Positions 52,337-61,155 of a stretch of DNA of 64,000 nt are shown here, piece by piece (within the stretch, counting starts at the first letter, position 1; each line of letters starts with the position of its first letter). The DNA is from JAIBJN01 sp963775505 (GTDB taxonomy: Bacteria > Actinomycetota > Thermoleophilia > Gaiellales > Gaiellaceae), in contig CAVZIL010000009.1 of assembly GCA_963775505.1 (NCBI GenBank), positions 62,001 through 126,000 on the forward strand, in the 5' to 3' direction. The notes beneath the pieces are model-generated. The model was not told the DNA's origin. It ran no database searches and worked only from the letters and a program-made list of their open reading frames with translations. Both the position numbers and the translations under genes were made by a program.

Positions 52337-54187
52337 CTAGTTGCTTTTGAGAGCCAGAACCTCGGCCTGCTTCACGCTGTTCACGAACACCGCGACGACT
52401 TGCGGGTCGAACTGCGTCCCTGCGCAGCGCTCGAGCTCGGCGACCGCGTCCTCGTGGGCGACGTGCTCCTGGTAGATGCGGTCGCTCGTCATCGCGTCGT
52501 AGGCGTCCGCGACGAAGAGGATGCGGGAGCCGAGCGGGATCTCCTCGCCGCCGAGCCCGTGCGGGTAGCCGCGGCCGTCCCAGCGCTCGTGGTGGTGGAG
52601 CACCCACGTCGAGACCGGCTCGACGCCGAGCGAGCGGAGGATACGGAAGCCGATCTGCGGGTGGCGGCGGAGCACCAGCAGCTCCGACTCGTTGAGCGGG
52701 CCGGGCTTGCGGAGGATCTCCTCCGGGATCGCGAGCTTCCCGAGGTCGTGGAGGCTGCCGGCGAGGCGGACGAGCTCGACCTCCTCGGCGGCGAGCCCGA
52801 GCAGGCCGGCGACCCGGGCGGAGAGCTGGGCGACGACGTAGGAATGGCGGCCCGTGTAGACGTCATGGGCGTCGATCGCGTGTGCGAGGCTCGCCGCCGA
52901 CCGCAGGCGGGCGTCCCGGTCGGCGGCGTCGCCGAGGCCGGCGAACTGGGGGAGGTCTGCGAGGTCGGGGTGGTACGCGCGCACGCGGCCCTTTCCGTGC
53001 TCCTTGGCGAGGTACAGCGCCTGGTCGGCGACCGTGACGATCTCGGAGCGGTCGAGCCCGAGCTGGGGGTACGTGACGACCCCTGCTGAGAGGCGGACGG
53101 CCAGCCCGGGCGCCGCGTCGAGCAGGCTGACGCGACGGACGATCCCGTCGGCGACCGAGAGCGCCTCGCGCTCGTCGCGGCCGGGAAGGAGGAGAGCGAA
53201 CTCGTCGCCTCCGATCCGGAACGCCTCCCCGTCCTGGCGCAGTCTCCCGGCGACCTGGGAGAGGACGAGGTCGCCCTTCGGGTGGCCGAGCGAGTCGTTC
53301 AGCTCCTTGAAGTTGTCGATGTCGAGGACGCAGACGCTGAGCGGCACGCCTTTTTCCTCGGCCTCGGTGAGGTCGTGGTCGAGCCGCTCGTGGAAGTGGC
53401 GGTGGTTGCCGAGCCCCGTGAGCGGGTCGGTGAGCGCGAGCCGCACCGCGGCGAGCTCGCGGAAGACCGAGCGCTGATAGAGGGCGATGGCGGCGAGCGG
53501 CCCGACGAGGGCCGCGGAAAGGAAGGGAGAGCGGTCCCAGAGCACCGCGAGCATCAGCGTGAGGGACGCCATGATGGCGAAGGGGATGACCGTCGACGCG
53601 ACGGCGCGCCTGAGGAGCGGGAAAAAGCTTTCGCGCGCCCAGCGGCTGACGACGGCGGCGACGAGCGGGATGTTGACCGCGTAGAAGGCCGTCGCCGCGA
53701 GCCCGACCTCGAGCGCGAGCCAGCCGAAGCCCTCGTCCGGGACCGCCGCGCAGACCGCCCCCGCCGCGGCCGAGCCGAGCGCGTACACCGACGTGTTGAA
53801 GAGGACGCGGACGGCGGGCTGCCGGCGGACCACCTCCACGAGCAGCTGCGTGACGACGCCGACGACGATCGCGGGCGCCCAGCCGTAGATCACGGCAGTC
53901 CCGACGATGAACACGGTGGCGAGGGACGTGCCGCCGACAGGCACGTTCTCGATCGGGACGGGGAAGGCCTCGACGAAAGTGGCGGCGGCGAGCAGGGCCA
54001 TCAGCCCCGCGAGCGTCAGAGCGGACGGCTCGACCGCGGCCAGCGCGGACAGCGCGAGGACGGTGACGAAGGTGCCGCCGAAGACGACCGGCGCCACGAT
54101 CGGGAGGAGCCGGGCGGTCTCCCTGGACATCCGGATCTGCCGCGCGTCCTCCGCGCGGGTCTGGGCGATCGTCTGCGTGCCGGCCAA
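52337..54187 (-). CDS. GGDEF and HD-GYP domain c-di-GMP/second-messenger protein
   Basis: 616 residues. Seven or eight N-terminal membrane helices (MASE-like, to about residue 245). The GGDEF domain has LTDPLTGLGNHRHF and RIGGDEFALLLPG, so the synthase site is intact. The HD-GYP domain has SLHDLGKL and HHHERWDGRGYP with metal ligands intact, so a phosphodiesterase is expected. Both opposite activities in one membrane protein suggest a bifunctional c-di-GMP switch. Ends near the micropeptide gene; 121 nt from the divergent VOC gene. Confidence 0.92.
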   Translation of the reverse strand: MAGTQTIAQTRAEDARQIRMSRETARLLPIVAPVVFGGTFVTVLALSALAAVEPSALTLAGLMALLAAATFVEAFPVPIENVPVGGTSLATVFIVGTAVIYGWAPAIVVGVVTQLLVEVVRRQPAVRVLFNTSVYALGSAAAGAVCAAVPDEGFGWLALEVGLAATAFYAVNIPLVAAVVSRWARESFFPLLRRAVASTVIPFAIMASLTLMLAVLWDRSPFLSAALVGPLAAIALYQRSVFRELAAVRLALTDPLTGLGNHRHFHERLDHDLTEAEEKGVPLSVCVLDIDNFKELNDSLGHPKGDLVLSQVAGRLRQDGEAFRIGGDEFALLLPGRDEREALSVADGIVRRVSLLDAAPGLAVRLSAGVVTYPQLGLDRSEIVTVADQALYLAKEHGKGRVRAYHPDLADLPQFAGLGDAADRDARLRSAASLAHAIDAHDVYTGRHSYVVAQLSARVAGLLGLAAEEVELVRLAGSLHDLGKLAIPEEILRKPGPLNESELLVLRRHPQIGFRILRSLGVEPVSTWVLHHHERWDGRGYPHGLGGEEIPLGSRILFVADAYDAMTSDRIYQEHVAHEDAVAELERCAGTQFDPQVVAVFVNSVKQAEVLALKSN

Positions 54188-54293
54188 TTAGCGCCCCTTT
54201 GCTCGCCGACCCCGGGCCGGGCCGGACTGGTGGCGCCGCAGAACTGCGTCTCTCTCTTCGATTAAGGCACGGTTTCTCCTCGTGTCAAAGCGG

Positions 54294-54299
54294 TAGTCT
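54294..54299 (+). promoter_or_regulatory. Candidate -10 (TAGTCT) for near-leaderless transcript
   Basis: TAGTCT ends 9 nt before ATG 54309; no ribosome binding site is visible. Confidence 0.4.
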
Positions 54300-54308
54300 C
54301 AGCCGGCG

Positions 54309-54713
54309 ATGCTCTTCCACCAGGGCCGGCTGCTCGACCACGTCCACCTGCGGGTGCGGGACCTCGAGGCGAGCAAGGCCTTCTACACCGCCGCCCTCGA
54401 GGCAGTGGGCCTTCCCATCGGCATGGAGGGCCCGGGGTACTTCGCCGCCGACGAGCTCTTCGTGAGCGCGGACGGCGAGCCGACCGCGCGGCTCCACCTC
54501 GCGTTTCAGGCTGCCGACCGCGAGACCGTGCACCGCTTCCACGAAGCCGCCCTCGCGGCCGGGGGGCGGGACAACGGCGCGCCCGGCGAGCGCAGCTACC
54601 ACCCGGGCTACTACTCGGCATACGTGCTCGACCCCGACGGCAACAACGTCGAGGCCGTCTTCCACGGCCCGTCGAAGCGCTCTGCGGCCTCCGTCGAGGT
54701 CGAGCCCGCGTGA
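54309..54713 (+). CDS. VOC family (glyoxalase/bleomycin-resistance-like) protein
   Basis: 134 residues. LLDHVHLRVRDLEASKAFY (metal His), RLHLAFQA (His) and DPDGNNVEAVFHG (Glu) form the VOC metal set. Likely a lyase, isomerase or binding protein for a small hydrophobic or electrophilic compound. Followed after 23 nt by the phosphatase-like gene. Confidence 0.88.
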   Translation: MLFHQGRLLDHVHLRVRDLEASKAFYTAALEAVGLPIGMEGPGYFAADELFVSADGEPTARLHLAFQAADRETVHRFHEAALAAGGRDNGAPGERSYHPGYYSAYVLDPDGNNVEAVFHGPSKRSAASVEVEPA

Positions 54714-54721
54714 GCGGCGCA

Positions 54722-54727
54722 TAGACT
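54722..54727 (+). promoter_or_regulatory. Candidate -10 (TAGACT) upstream of the EEP gene
   Basis: TAGACT ends 9 nt before codon 54737 (ACG). It helps place the start of a gene with no usable ATG/GTG/TTG. Confidence 0.35.
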
Positions 54728-54736
54728 TCGAGCGCC

Positions 54737-55696
54737 ACGCCCAGCGTCAGCGATCCACTTCCCGCGCCCCTTGCCGAGCGGTTCCTCGCGCTCCGGGCGG
54801 CCCTCGACGCGGCCATCCCGGCGAAGCAGCTCGACCGGAACCTGCTCGTCGGCACCTGGAACCTCAGAGCGCTGAGCGACGTCACCGACAAGTGGCGCTC
54901 GGAGAAGGGCGACGAGCCCCTTCGCGACGTCTTCGACATCCGTTGCATCGCCGAGATCGTCTCGCGCTTCGACATCGTCGCCGTCCAGGAGGTGCGCGGC
55001 AACCTGACCGCGCTCCAGACGGTGCTCTCGGCGCTCGGCCCCAACTGGGCGACGATCATGACCGACGTCACCCGGGGCAAGGCTGGGAACAACGAGCGCA
55101 TGGCCTTCCTGTTCGACCTCCGCCGCGCGCGGCCCTCGGGGCTCGCCGGTGAGCTCGTCGTCGCCATCGAGACGGCGACGAGCGTGACCGCGAGCGGGCT
55201 GGACCGGCAGTTCGCCCGTACGCCGTACGCGGTCAGCTTCGCCGCCGACCGGATCCAGCTCACCCTCGTGACGTTGCACGTCCTCTACGGCGAGGAGACC
55301 GCCCGCGCGGCCGAGCTCCGCGAGATCGCCGCCTGGCTCGCCCGCTGGGCGCGCGAGGAGCGCCACTGGAACCAGAACCTGATCGCGCTCGGCGACTTCA
55401 ACATCGACCGTCGCGGCGACCCGCTCTACGAGGCCTTCACGTCGTCGGGGATCGAGCCGGCGCCGCAGCTGAACGACGTCCCCCGGACGATCTTCGGCGA
55501 CCCGGGGGACGAGAAGTTCTACGACCAGATCGCCTGGTTCACGGACGAGGAGCGCGGCCCCATGCTCACGCTCCAGGCCTCGGCCGCGGGGAGCTTCGAC
55601 TTCGTCCCGCTCCTCCAGGGCGACCTCACGAAGGTGACGCTCTCGTGGAAGGCGTCCGACCACTACCCCCTCTGGGTCGAGTTCTCCGCGCGATGA
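54737..55696 (+). CDS. Endonuclease/exonuclease/phosphatase family protein, non-standard start
   Basis: The EEP fold is complete: LVGTWNLRAL (Asn), VAVQEVRG (Glu), LIALGDFNIDR (Asp-x-Asn) and KASDHYPLWVEF (Ser-Asp-His). The first standard start in frame, GTG 54992, would cut off both TWN and QE motifs. The frame is open back to TAG 54722, and ACG 54737 (reading -PSVSDPLPAPLAERF) lies 9 nt after TAGACT, matching the leaderless pattern here. A T-to-C change or non-AUG start is possible. About 319 residues. Likely a Mg-dependent nuclease or phosphodiesterase. Confidence 0.8.
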   Translation, partial: TPSVSDPLPAPLAERFLALRAALDAAIPAKQLDRNLLVGTWNLRALSDVTDKWRSEKGDEPLRDVFDIRCIAEIVSRFDIVAVQEVRGNLTALQTVLSALGPNWATIMTDVTRGKAGNNERMAFLFDLRRARPSGLAGELVVAIETATSVTASGLDRQFARTPYAVSFAADRIQLTLVTLHVLYGEETARAAELREIAAWLARWAREERHWNQNLIALGDFNIDRRGDPLYEAFTSSGIEPAPQLNDVPRTIFGDPGDEKFYDQIAWFTDEERGPMLTLQASAAGSFDFVPLLQGDLTKVTLSWKASDHYPLWVEFSAR

Positions 55697-56160
55697 GCGA
55701 GGCCATCGCGCACGGGGGGAAGTCCCTCAACCGCCTGGCGGCGAGCGCGACGACCCACTGCTTGACGGGCTGCGCGATCGGCGAGGTCCTCGGCTTCGTC
55801 ATCGGGACGGCGCTCGGCTGGGGCGACCTCGCGACGATCGTCCTCGCGGTCGTGCTCGCGTTCTTCTTCGGCTACCTGCTGACGAGCATCCCGCTCCTGC
55901 GCTCGGGGCTCTCCCTCCGCGAGGTCGTGCCGATCGCGCTGACGGCCGACACGATCTCGATCGCGATCATGGAGACCGTCGACAACGCCGTCCTCCTCGT
56001 GTACCCCGGGGCGATGGAGGCAGGGCTGACCGACCTCCTCTTCTGGTGGAGCCTCGCCTTCGCGCTCGCCGTCGCCTGGGTGGTCACGTTCCCGGTGAAC
56101 CGCTGGCTGATCTCACGCGGCCGCGGCCACGCCGTCGTCCACGAGCACCACGCCCACTGA
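55693..56160 (+). CDS. DUF4396-like membrane protein
   Basis: 155 residues; ATG overlaps the EEP stop (ATGA). Four membrane helices, with THCLTGCAIGEVLGFVIGTA, DTISIAIMETVDNAVLLVYP and PVNRWLISRGRGHA, the pattern of DUF4396 proteins, often linked with copper or cation handling. A His-rich C-terminus (HAVVHEHHAH) could bind metal. It converges on the lysyl-oxidase-like gene, itself copper-dependent, which may or may not be chance. Confidence 0.82.
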   Translation: MSEAIAHGGKSLNRLAASATTHCLTGCAIGEVLGFVIGTALGWGDLATIVLAVVLAFFFGYLLTSIPLLRSGLSLREVVPIALTADTISIAIMETVDNAVLLVYPGAMEAGLTDLLFWWSLAFALAVAWVVTFPVNRWLISRGRGHAVVHEHHAH

Positions 56161-56178
56161 GGCTGGTTCAGCCCGCCG

Positions 56179-57634
56179 TCACACGTCAATTCCGTGCCAG
56201 GGCGTGACGAGGGCCTGCCGCGCGCCGGGACGGCCGCCGAGGTGGAGCAGGCGTGTCTCGACGTTGTTCGTCAGGTCCGTCTCGAACAGGGCGCCGAGAG
56301 GGTTGACGTGGATCCGGGCGAGGTACCAGCCGTTGGGGAGGTCGGTGATGTTGAACGACTGCCCCGGCATGAACTGGAAGTACGTGTCTCCCCAGCCGGT
56401 CTGCAGCACCTCCCGCACCCAGAGCGCCCCGCGGTCGCCGCAGGCGGTGAAGAGGTCCTCGCCGGCCCCCCAGCTCGCCCGCTCGACCGTGAGGTCGATC
56501 GGGTCGGTCGGGGCCAGGCAGTACGCCTGCTTCCGGCTGCGCACGACCTCCATGTCGGCGACGTCGTGGAGCGTGAAGCGCGCGAACTGGAGGAAGTGCC
56601 AGTGGTCATGGGCGGGGTGGGGGTGGAAGCGCATGTCGCCGACCGGCGCCCTGCCGACGACGTTGCCGTCAGCGTCGCGGAAGTACTGGTAGGCGTCCAT
56701 GAGCTCCTCGCCGGACCGGCGGAAGCCCTCGACCACGAGCGGCGCCGGGCCGGCGTTCCACGGGGTGGCGGCAAAGCCGAGGAAGTCGTGGGACTTCCTG
56801 CTGAACGTCGTCATGTTCCAGAGCGGAAGGGCGACGAGGTCGGGGAGCGTCGCCGGATCCGGGTCGGTGACGTCGGGGACGGCGACGCTCTGCGCGTCCC
56901 GCCGCGCGCGGGGCGGCGCGGGCACCACGATGCCTCCTCCTGCCCTGCGGGCGTTCTTGACCGTCACCGGAAAGCTCACGCTGCCGTCTTCGTCGGAGAT
57001 CTCCAGCAGGTCTCGGTAGCGCTCCGCGATGCGGACGGTGACGGTGAACTCGCCGGCGCGGGGCAACCGGATCCGCGGCGTCCCGAACTCGCCGCTGCCC
57101 AGGGCCCTGCCGGCCCAGCCGGCGTCGATGCCCCAGACCATCCCCTTCGTGAAGGGCGAGAAGGAGCCGCAGAACGGCGGGTAGCGCGGCAGCACGGGCC
57201 CGGAGTCGTCGACCCGCTGGCGCTCCCAGCTGTTCGGGCAGAACGTGAAGGACCTGGCCGCGACTTCCTGGCCGAGCGAGTCCGTGAAGGTCACCTCGAC
57301 GAGGCCCGTGAGGCCGAACCACCCCTCGAGAACGTCCTCCGGGAGGTCGCGGAGGACTGCACCCGTCAGGGAGTCGACCTGGACGATCTCGACGGGCGTG
57401 TCGTAGTCCGGCCGCGAGACGCGCAGCTCGAAGTCCCCGCCCGTCGCCGCGATCCAGGTGCGAACGTCGAGGTTGACCCGCTCCCCGAAGCGCTGGAGCG
57501 TGAGCTCGCCGGCGGGCCCGATTACACGCAGGCTCGGGGTCGTGCTCTGCGCGGGGGCCGCGGACGGCCAGAGGAGCGCCACCAGGGCGGCCAGGACGAG
57601 GGACGGTCAGGTGGTGTCGGCGCGGGGCGGTCAT
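56179..57634 (-). CDS. Secreted lysyl oxidase-like copper protein, frameshifted in the signal peptide
   Basis: The copper-binding HPHPAHDHWHFLQFARF (His-x-His-type cluster), SRKQAYCLAPTD (Lys of the LTQ cofactor) and GWGDTYFQFMPGQSFNITDL (Tyr of LTQ) align with animal lysyl oxidase, which oxidises peptidyl lysine. About 280 residues before it form Ig-like/unknown domains. The start ATG 57634 (AGGAGG 7-12 nt upstream) opens a signal peptide whose frame shifts at GGG 57600-57602; removing one base yields MTAPRRHHLT...LVLAALVALLWPSAAPAQS. Acts outside the cell. Joined length about 484. Confidence 0.83.
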
Positions 57635-57823
57635 CGCTTTCCTCCTAGCTCGCGGGGCCCTCAAGCGTACGGTGTCTGCCTACGCGGGAGAATCCCCCAA
57701 GGTCCTATTTCTCTTCGACGGCCCTCCCGGCCGGAACGTTCGGACCTAACGAATCGCTCATACCCGGTCCCTACGGTGCCGGGAGCCCGTTCCCTCCCAG
57801 CCGACAGAGAGGAGTCGTCACCC

Positions 57824-58594
57824 ATGCTCCTGCGCCGCCTGCTACCGCTGCTCGCCCTCGCTCTGCTTGCGCTGCCCGCCCCGGCGGGAGCGGCACTCCC
57901 GGAAGAGGCGGTCCGCGCCGACGAGGGCGCAGGGGCGGAGGCGAAGGCCTCGACGTCGGCGGCAAGGCTCGTTCCGGGCCGGGTGATCCGGACGCGCCGG
58001 AGCTGGGAGTGCACCGGCCGGCTCCGCCGCTACGGCAGGCTGCCGATCAAGGTCGTCTCGAACATGCCCAACCCGGGAAACGGTGACGCGATCCGCCTGG
58101 TCGGCTGCCGCGGGGACGGCAACCGCCGCACCGTCGACCTGATCCTGGACGTGAACGGCAACGGCGGCGGCCGCGGCACCGCCTTCGACGGCGTCAAGAT
58201 CGGCCAGGACACCCGCGACCTCGTCGTCACGGGCGACGTCGAGTGCGGCCGGAGGCACACCGATCCGAGCATCCACCAGGACACCGTCCAGGTCATGTCC
58301 GGGCGGAACATCGTCTTCCGGCGGTTCACGTCCGGGAATCCGCGCAGGGGCAACTGGACCTGCTGGGGCGCCGGCGGCGGGTGGTTCGTCGCCTGGGGCA
58401 ACGGCGGCATTCCCACGAACGTCGTCTGCAACCGCTGCCGCATCGCGACGTTCAACCAGGCGATGCGGCTCCACGACTCCGTCCGCTCCGGAGCGAGGAG
58501 GTCGATCTTCGGCTTCAGCCGCTCGTACGGCATCTTCATCGGCCCGGAGGCCCAGCGGCCCGTGAACGAGAGAAACCGCGTTCGGCGCTACTAG
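57824..58594 (+). CDS. Secreted protein with beta-helix-like repeats
   Basis: 256 residues. Signal peptide LLPLLALALLALPAPAGAA, an acidic linker, then a region with repeating beta-strand turns (DGVKIGQDTRDLVVTGDVEC, DTVQVMSGRNIVFRRF, NVVCNRCRIATFNQAMRL) suggesting a small right-handed beta-helix, as in pectate lyase-like proteins. Cys pairs may form disulfides. No catalytic motif recognised. Upstream GAGAGGAG supports ATG 57824. Confidence 0.7.
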   Translation: MLLRRLLPLLALALLALPAPAGAALPEEAVRADEGAGAEAKASTSAARLVPGRVIRTRRSWECTGRLRRYGRLPIKVVSNMPNPGNGDAIRLVGCRGDGNRRTVDLILDVNGNGGGRGTAFDGVKIGQDTRDLVVTGDVECGRRHTDPSIHQDTVQVMSGRNIVFRRFTSGNPRRGNWTCWGAGGGWFVAWGNGGIPTNVVCNRCRIATFNQAMRLHDSVRSGARRSIFGFSRSYGIFIGPEAQRPVNERNRVRRY

Positions 58595-58686
58595 TCGGTC
58601 GATCCAGGTAGGGTTTCGACTCGAGGAGGGGTCGAGGCGGTCGAACGAGCCTGGACCCGGGGTCTTTGGAGACAGGGGGTCGCCTG

Positions 58687-59922
58687 GTGATCCGTCACGG
58701 CCGTATGCGAGACAGTGGAAAGGCTGGGATCACGCTCAGCCGCGGGTTGCTCCTGGCGCTCGGCGCCGCCATCTCGCTCGCCCTCTTCCCTCAGGCCGCG
58801 ATCGGCGCGACCGCCTTCGTCGAGGGCACGCCGGGGCAGGAGCACCTGTTCTACGTCGCCGCGGCCGGCGAGACGAACCAGCTCGACGTGAGCCGCAACG
58901 GCGCGGGCACCACGTTCCGCGATGCGGGCGCTGCGATCACACCCGGCTCGGGGTGCATGGTGGTCGATCCGAACGAGGTCTTCTGCCCCGGTTCCTTCGA
59001 GGCGCGCGTCTCGCTCGGCGACGGCGACGATGACGCCGCCGTCCTCGAGGGCGGGGGAGTCCTCGTCCAGGGCGGGCCCGGCGACGACGAGCTGGGCGCG
59101 TGTGACACCTGCTCGTCGCTCCTCTCCGGCGGTGACGGGAACGACACGCTCACGGGCGGCGATCAGGCAGGGCTGCATGGCCAGGGCGGGGCGGACACCC
59201 TCATCGGCGACGCAAGCCTTCACGGTGGCCCCGGGAGCGACACGCTCACGGGTAACTCGGATCTGCGCGCCATGGACGGCGGCCGGGGCGACGACACGAT
59301 CACGGGCGGTGACCTGGGCAACCACATCCTGCCCCGGAGCGGAGACGACACCATTGCCGCCGGGGGCGGGGACGATCGCATCGTGCTCGACAAGGGAGAG
59401 GACAACGTCGACGGCGGCCCGGGCCGCGACTCGGTCGACCTCTTCAGGCTGTGGGCGCCCGTCGTGGTCGACCTCCGCAGGGATCGCGCAATCGTCGATG
59501 CGCGGAGGAGCCTGAGGATACGGCTCGTCAGCATCGCCGACGTGAGGGGAACGGCGCGCGCCGACCGGCTCATCGGCGACGGGCAGGACAACGTCCTCGA
59601 CGGAGCCGGGGGCCAGGACGAGCTCGTCGGGAACGGAGGAGACGACGTCTTCCGGACGGGCGACGGCGTGGTTCGTCCGCCGTCCTCCGGCCTCGACGAT
59701 CTTCTCCGCGGCGGAGCGGGCGATGACATGCTCCAGGCAGGCCGTGGTGACGACTTCCTCGACGGAGGCCCCGGGGAGGACCGCCTCGAGGGGCAAGCCG
59801 GCGACGACGTGATCCTGGCCCGCGACGGCGAGAGCGACGTCGTCCGCGGCGGCCGCCAGCTGGACCGGGCGGGCGTCGACGCCAACCTGGACGACGTCCG
59901 GGACGTCGAGATCTTCTTCTAG
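58687..59922 (+). CDS. RTX-type calcium-binding repeat protein
   Basis: About 411 residues from GTG 58687 (AGGGGG 8-13 nt before); TTG 58666 and ATG 58705 are alternatives. Signal peptide LLLALGAAISLALFPQAAIG. At least twelve glycine-rich nonapeptide units such as GGPGDDELG, GGDGNDTLTGG, GGRGDDTITGG and GGAGDDMLQAG bind calcium in a beta-roll. No enzymatic domain is seen, so this may be a surface or matrix protein. No type I secretion genes nearby; the signal peptide implies Sec export. Confidence 0.85.
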   Translation: MIRHGRMRDSGKAGITLSRGLLLALGAAISLALFPQAAIGATAFVEGTPGQEHLFYVAAAGETNQLDVSRNGAGTTFRDAGAAITPGSGCMVVDPNEVFCPGSFEARVSLGDGDDDAAVLEGGGVLVQGGPGDDELGACDTCSSLLSGGDGNDTLTGGDQAGLHGQGGADTLIGDASLHGGPGSDTLTGNSDLRAMDGGRGDDTITGGDLGNHILPRSGDDTIAAGGGDDRIVLDKGEDNVDGGPGRDSVDLFRLWAPVVVDLRRDRAIVDARRSLRIRLVSIADVRGTARADRLIGDGQDNVLDGAGGQDELVGNGGDDVFRTGDGVVRPPSSGLDDLLRGGAGDDMLQAGRGDDFLDGGPGEDRLEGQAGDDVILARDGESDVVRGGRQLDRAGVDANLDDVRDVEIFF

Positions 59923-60247
59923 GGGCCGAGAAGAAAGAGTCGGAGCGCGGCGCTCGTGGCTTGCGGCAACACGAGCGCCGTACGCCCCGACCCCATGGCC
60001 ATCGGTCGAAATCGTCCCCTCCTTGAGCCGGAAAAGGCTCCCCGCAACCCGAACCCGCGGACCGGGATGAGGCTTGATTTTCCTCAACCGGCGCCCGAGG
60101 CCTCGTAGGTGAGGTGGGTCGCTAGTGGCGTGGTGGCGGCCGTGACTGGCCGCAGGCGGGCCTTGAGCTAGTCCTGCGGCCCGCGCCTCGGCTCTCAAGC
60201 CCGACTCGACACGATTCGTCTTCGGTCGTCGGCGCGTGTCGGCAAGA
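59923..60247. other. 325-nt intergenic region
   Basis: No ORF with a ribosome site or family resemblance. It holds the hairpin at 59948-59980 and a weaker 6-bp GCGGCC/GGCCGC hairpin (60136-60153). GC content falls toward the right, where a lower-GC gene begins. Confidence 0.6.
59948..59980 (+). terminator. Perfect 11-bp hairpin after the RTX gene
   Basis: CGGCGCTCGTG (59948-59958) pairs fully with CACGAGCGCCG (59970-59980) over an 11-nt loop, 25 nt after the stop. No T-run follows. Likely a terminator or 3'-end barrier, potentially usable from both strands. Confidence 0.55.
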
Positions 60248-60892
60248 TCAGGCCACTGATGACGTGGCCTCGCTGGCAGAAGGCGACGACAGGCTTGAAG
60301 GGCCACCGCCGACGGCGCCCTGATTCAGGCGGAGCTCCTCGGCCAGGTGAGTCAGCGCGTCATCTATCAGCTTTGTGTTCTCTCGGTAGGTGTGGTTGTG
60401 GAAGTCGACACTTTCACGTGTACCGATCTCACGCCGACGAACGATCCGCTCGAGCTCGACCGAGAACCTCCTGAACCAGAAGTCGTGGACATCCAGAAGC
60501 TCCTCATGGATGGCGGGCGATGTCAGGCGGCGTGCCTTGCTGATCTCGGCGCGCAGTCTGCCGAAGAGCAACCAGGACTCTTCATCCCATTCTTTCCAAG
60601 CAACGTCAAACCGCTCTTCGTTGCCGGTTGCGGAGTACCAAGTCACCTTGAGCGAGAGGAGGTAGAAGCTCCACATGACCTCCGACGCGTCCTTCAGCAG
60701 CGCTGCCTGCGCATCGAGCACCTTCTCTTGCCGCGACAGCTCCGACTCAAATACCTTTTGGTCGCGATACTTGCGGTCGTCTAGTCGTCCTTTGATTAGT
60801 GGAACTAGCAGACCGGTTAGGACCGCTGTTACCACGAGTAGAAAGAGCCCTTGCAGGAACTCCGTACTCGTGAGGACGTCAACGATGGTCAC
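60248..60892 (-). CDS. One-TM protein of unknown family, lower GC than neighbours
   Basis: 214 residues. N-terminal membrane helix (FLQGLFLLVVTAVLTGLLVP), a charged segment KGRLDDRKYRDQKVFESELSR, then a helical cytosolic domain with many Trp and Phe (WSFYLLSLKVTWYSATG, EWDEESWLLFGRLR). The codon third positions are visibly less GC-rich than elsewhere. It sits at the 3' side of tRNA-Trp, a common insertion point. Similar layout to the protein at 30135; small one-TM helical proteins like this appear in accessory regions. No function assigned. Confidence 0.65.
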   Translation of the reverse strand: MTIVDVLTSTEFLQGLFLLVVTAVLTGLLVPLIKGRLDDRKYRDQKVFESELSRQEKVLDAQAALLKDASEVMWSFYLLSLKVTWYSATGNEERFDVAWKEWDEESWLLFGRLRAEISKARRLTSPAIHEELLDVHDFWFRRFSVELERIVRRREIGTRESVDFHNHTYRENTKLIDDALTHLAEELRLNQGAVGGGPSSLSSPSASEATSSVA

Positions 60893-61059
60893 GCATCGTG
60901 CTGTTCGCGATCGCCACGTTTCGTCCTACCCAGTGTTCAGTAGTGCCCTGTCGCGACGAATCAGCGAGGCCGTTGGCCGACAGCTAGCCAGCGCTCTCCT
61001 GGGCAGGTGGTCGGCCGCGATCCCGCTCCAGTAATGGGAAAGCGGCTTGCTAAGAGAGA

Positions 61060-61132
61060 CAGGGCCGCCAGGACTCGAACCTGGAACCCCCGGTTTTGGA
61101 GACCGGTGCTCTGCCAGTTGAGCTACGGCCCT
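61060..61132 (-). tRNA. tRNA-Trp (CCA anticodon)
   Basis: Minus-strand cloverleaf: acceptor AGGGCCG with CGGCCCT, D-arm GCTC...GAGC, anticodon stem CCGGT/ACCGG with loop CTCCAAA (CCA), T-arm CCAGG-TTCGAGT-CCTGG, discriminator G. CCA is not encoded. Confidence 0.95.
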
Positions 61133-61155
61133 CGGCGAAGAGGCATTGTACCGGG

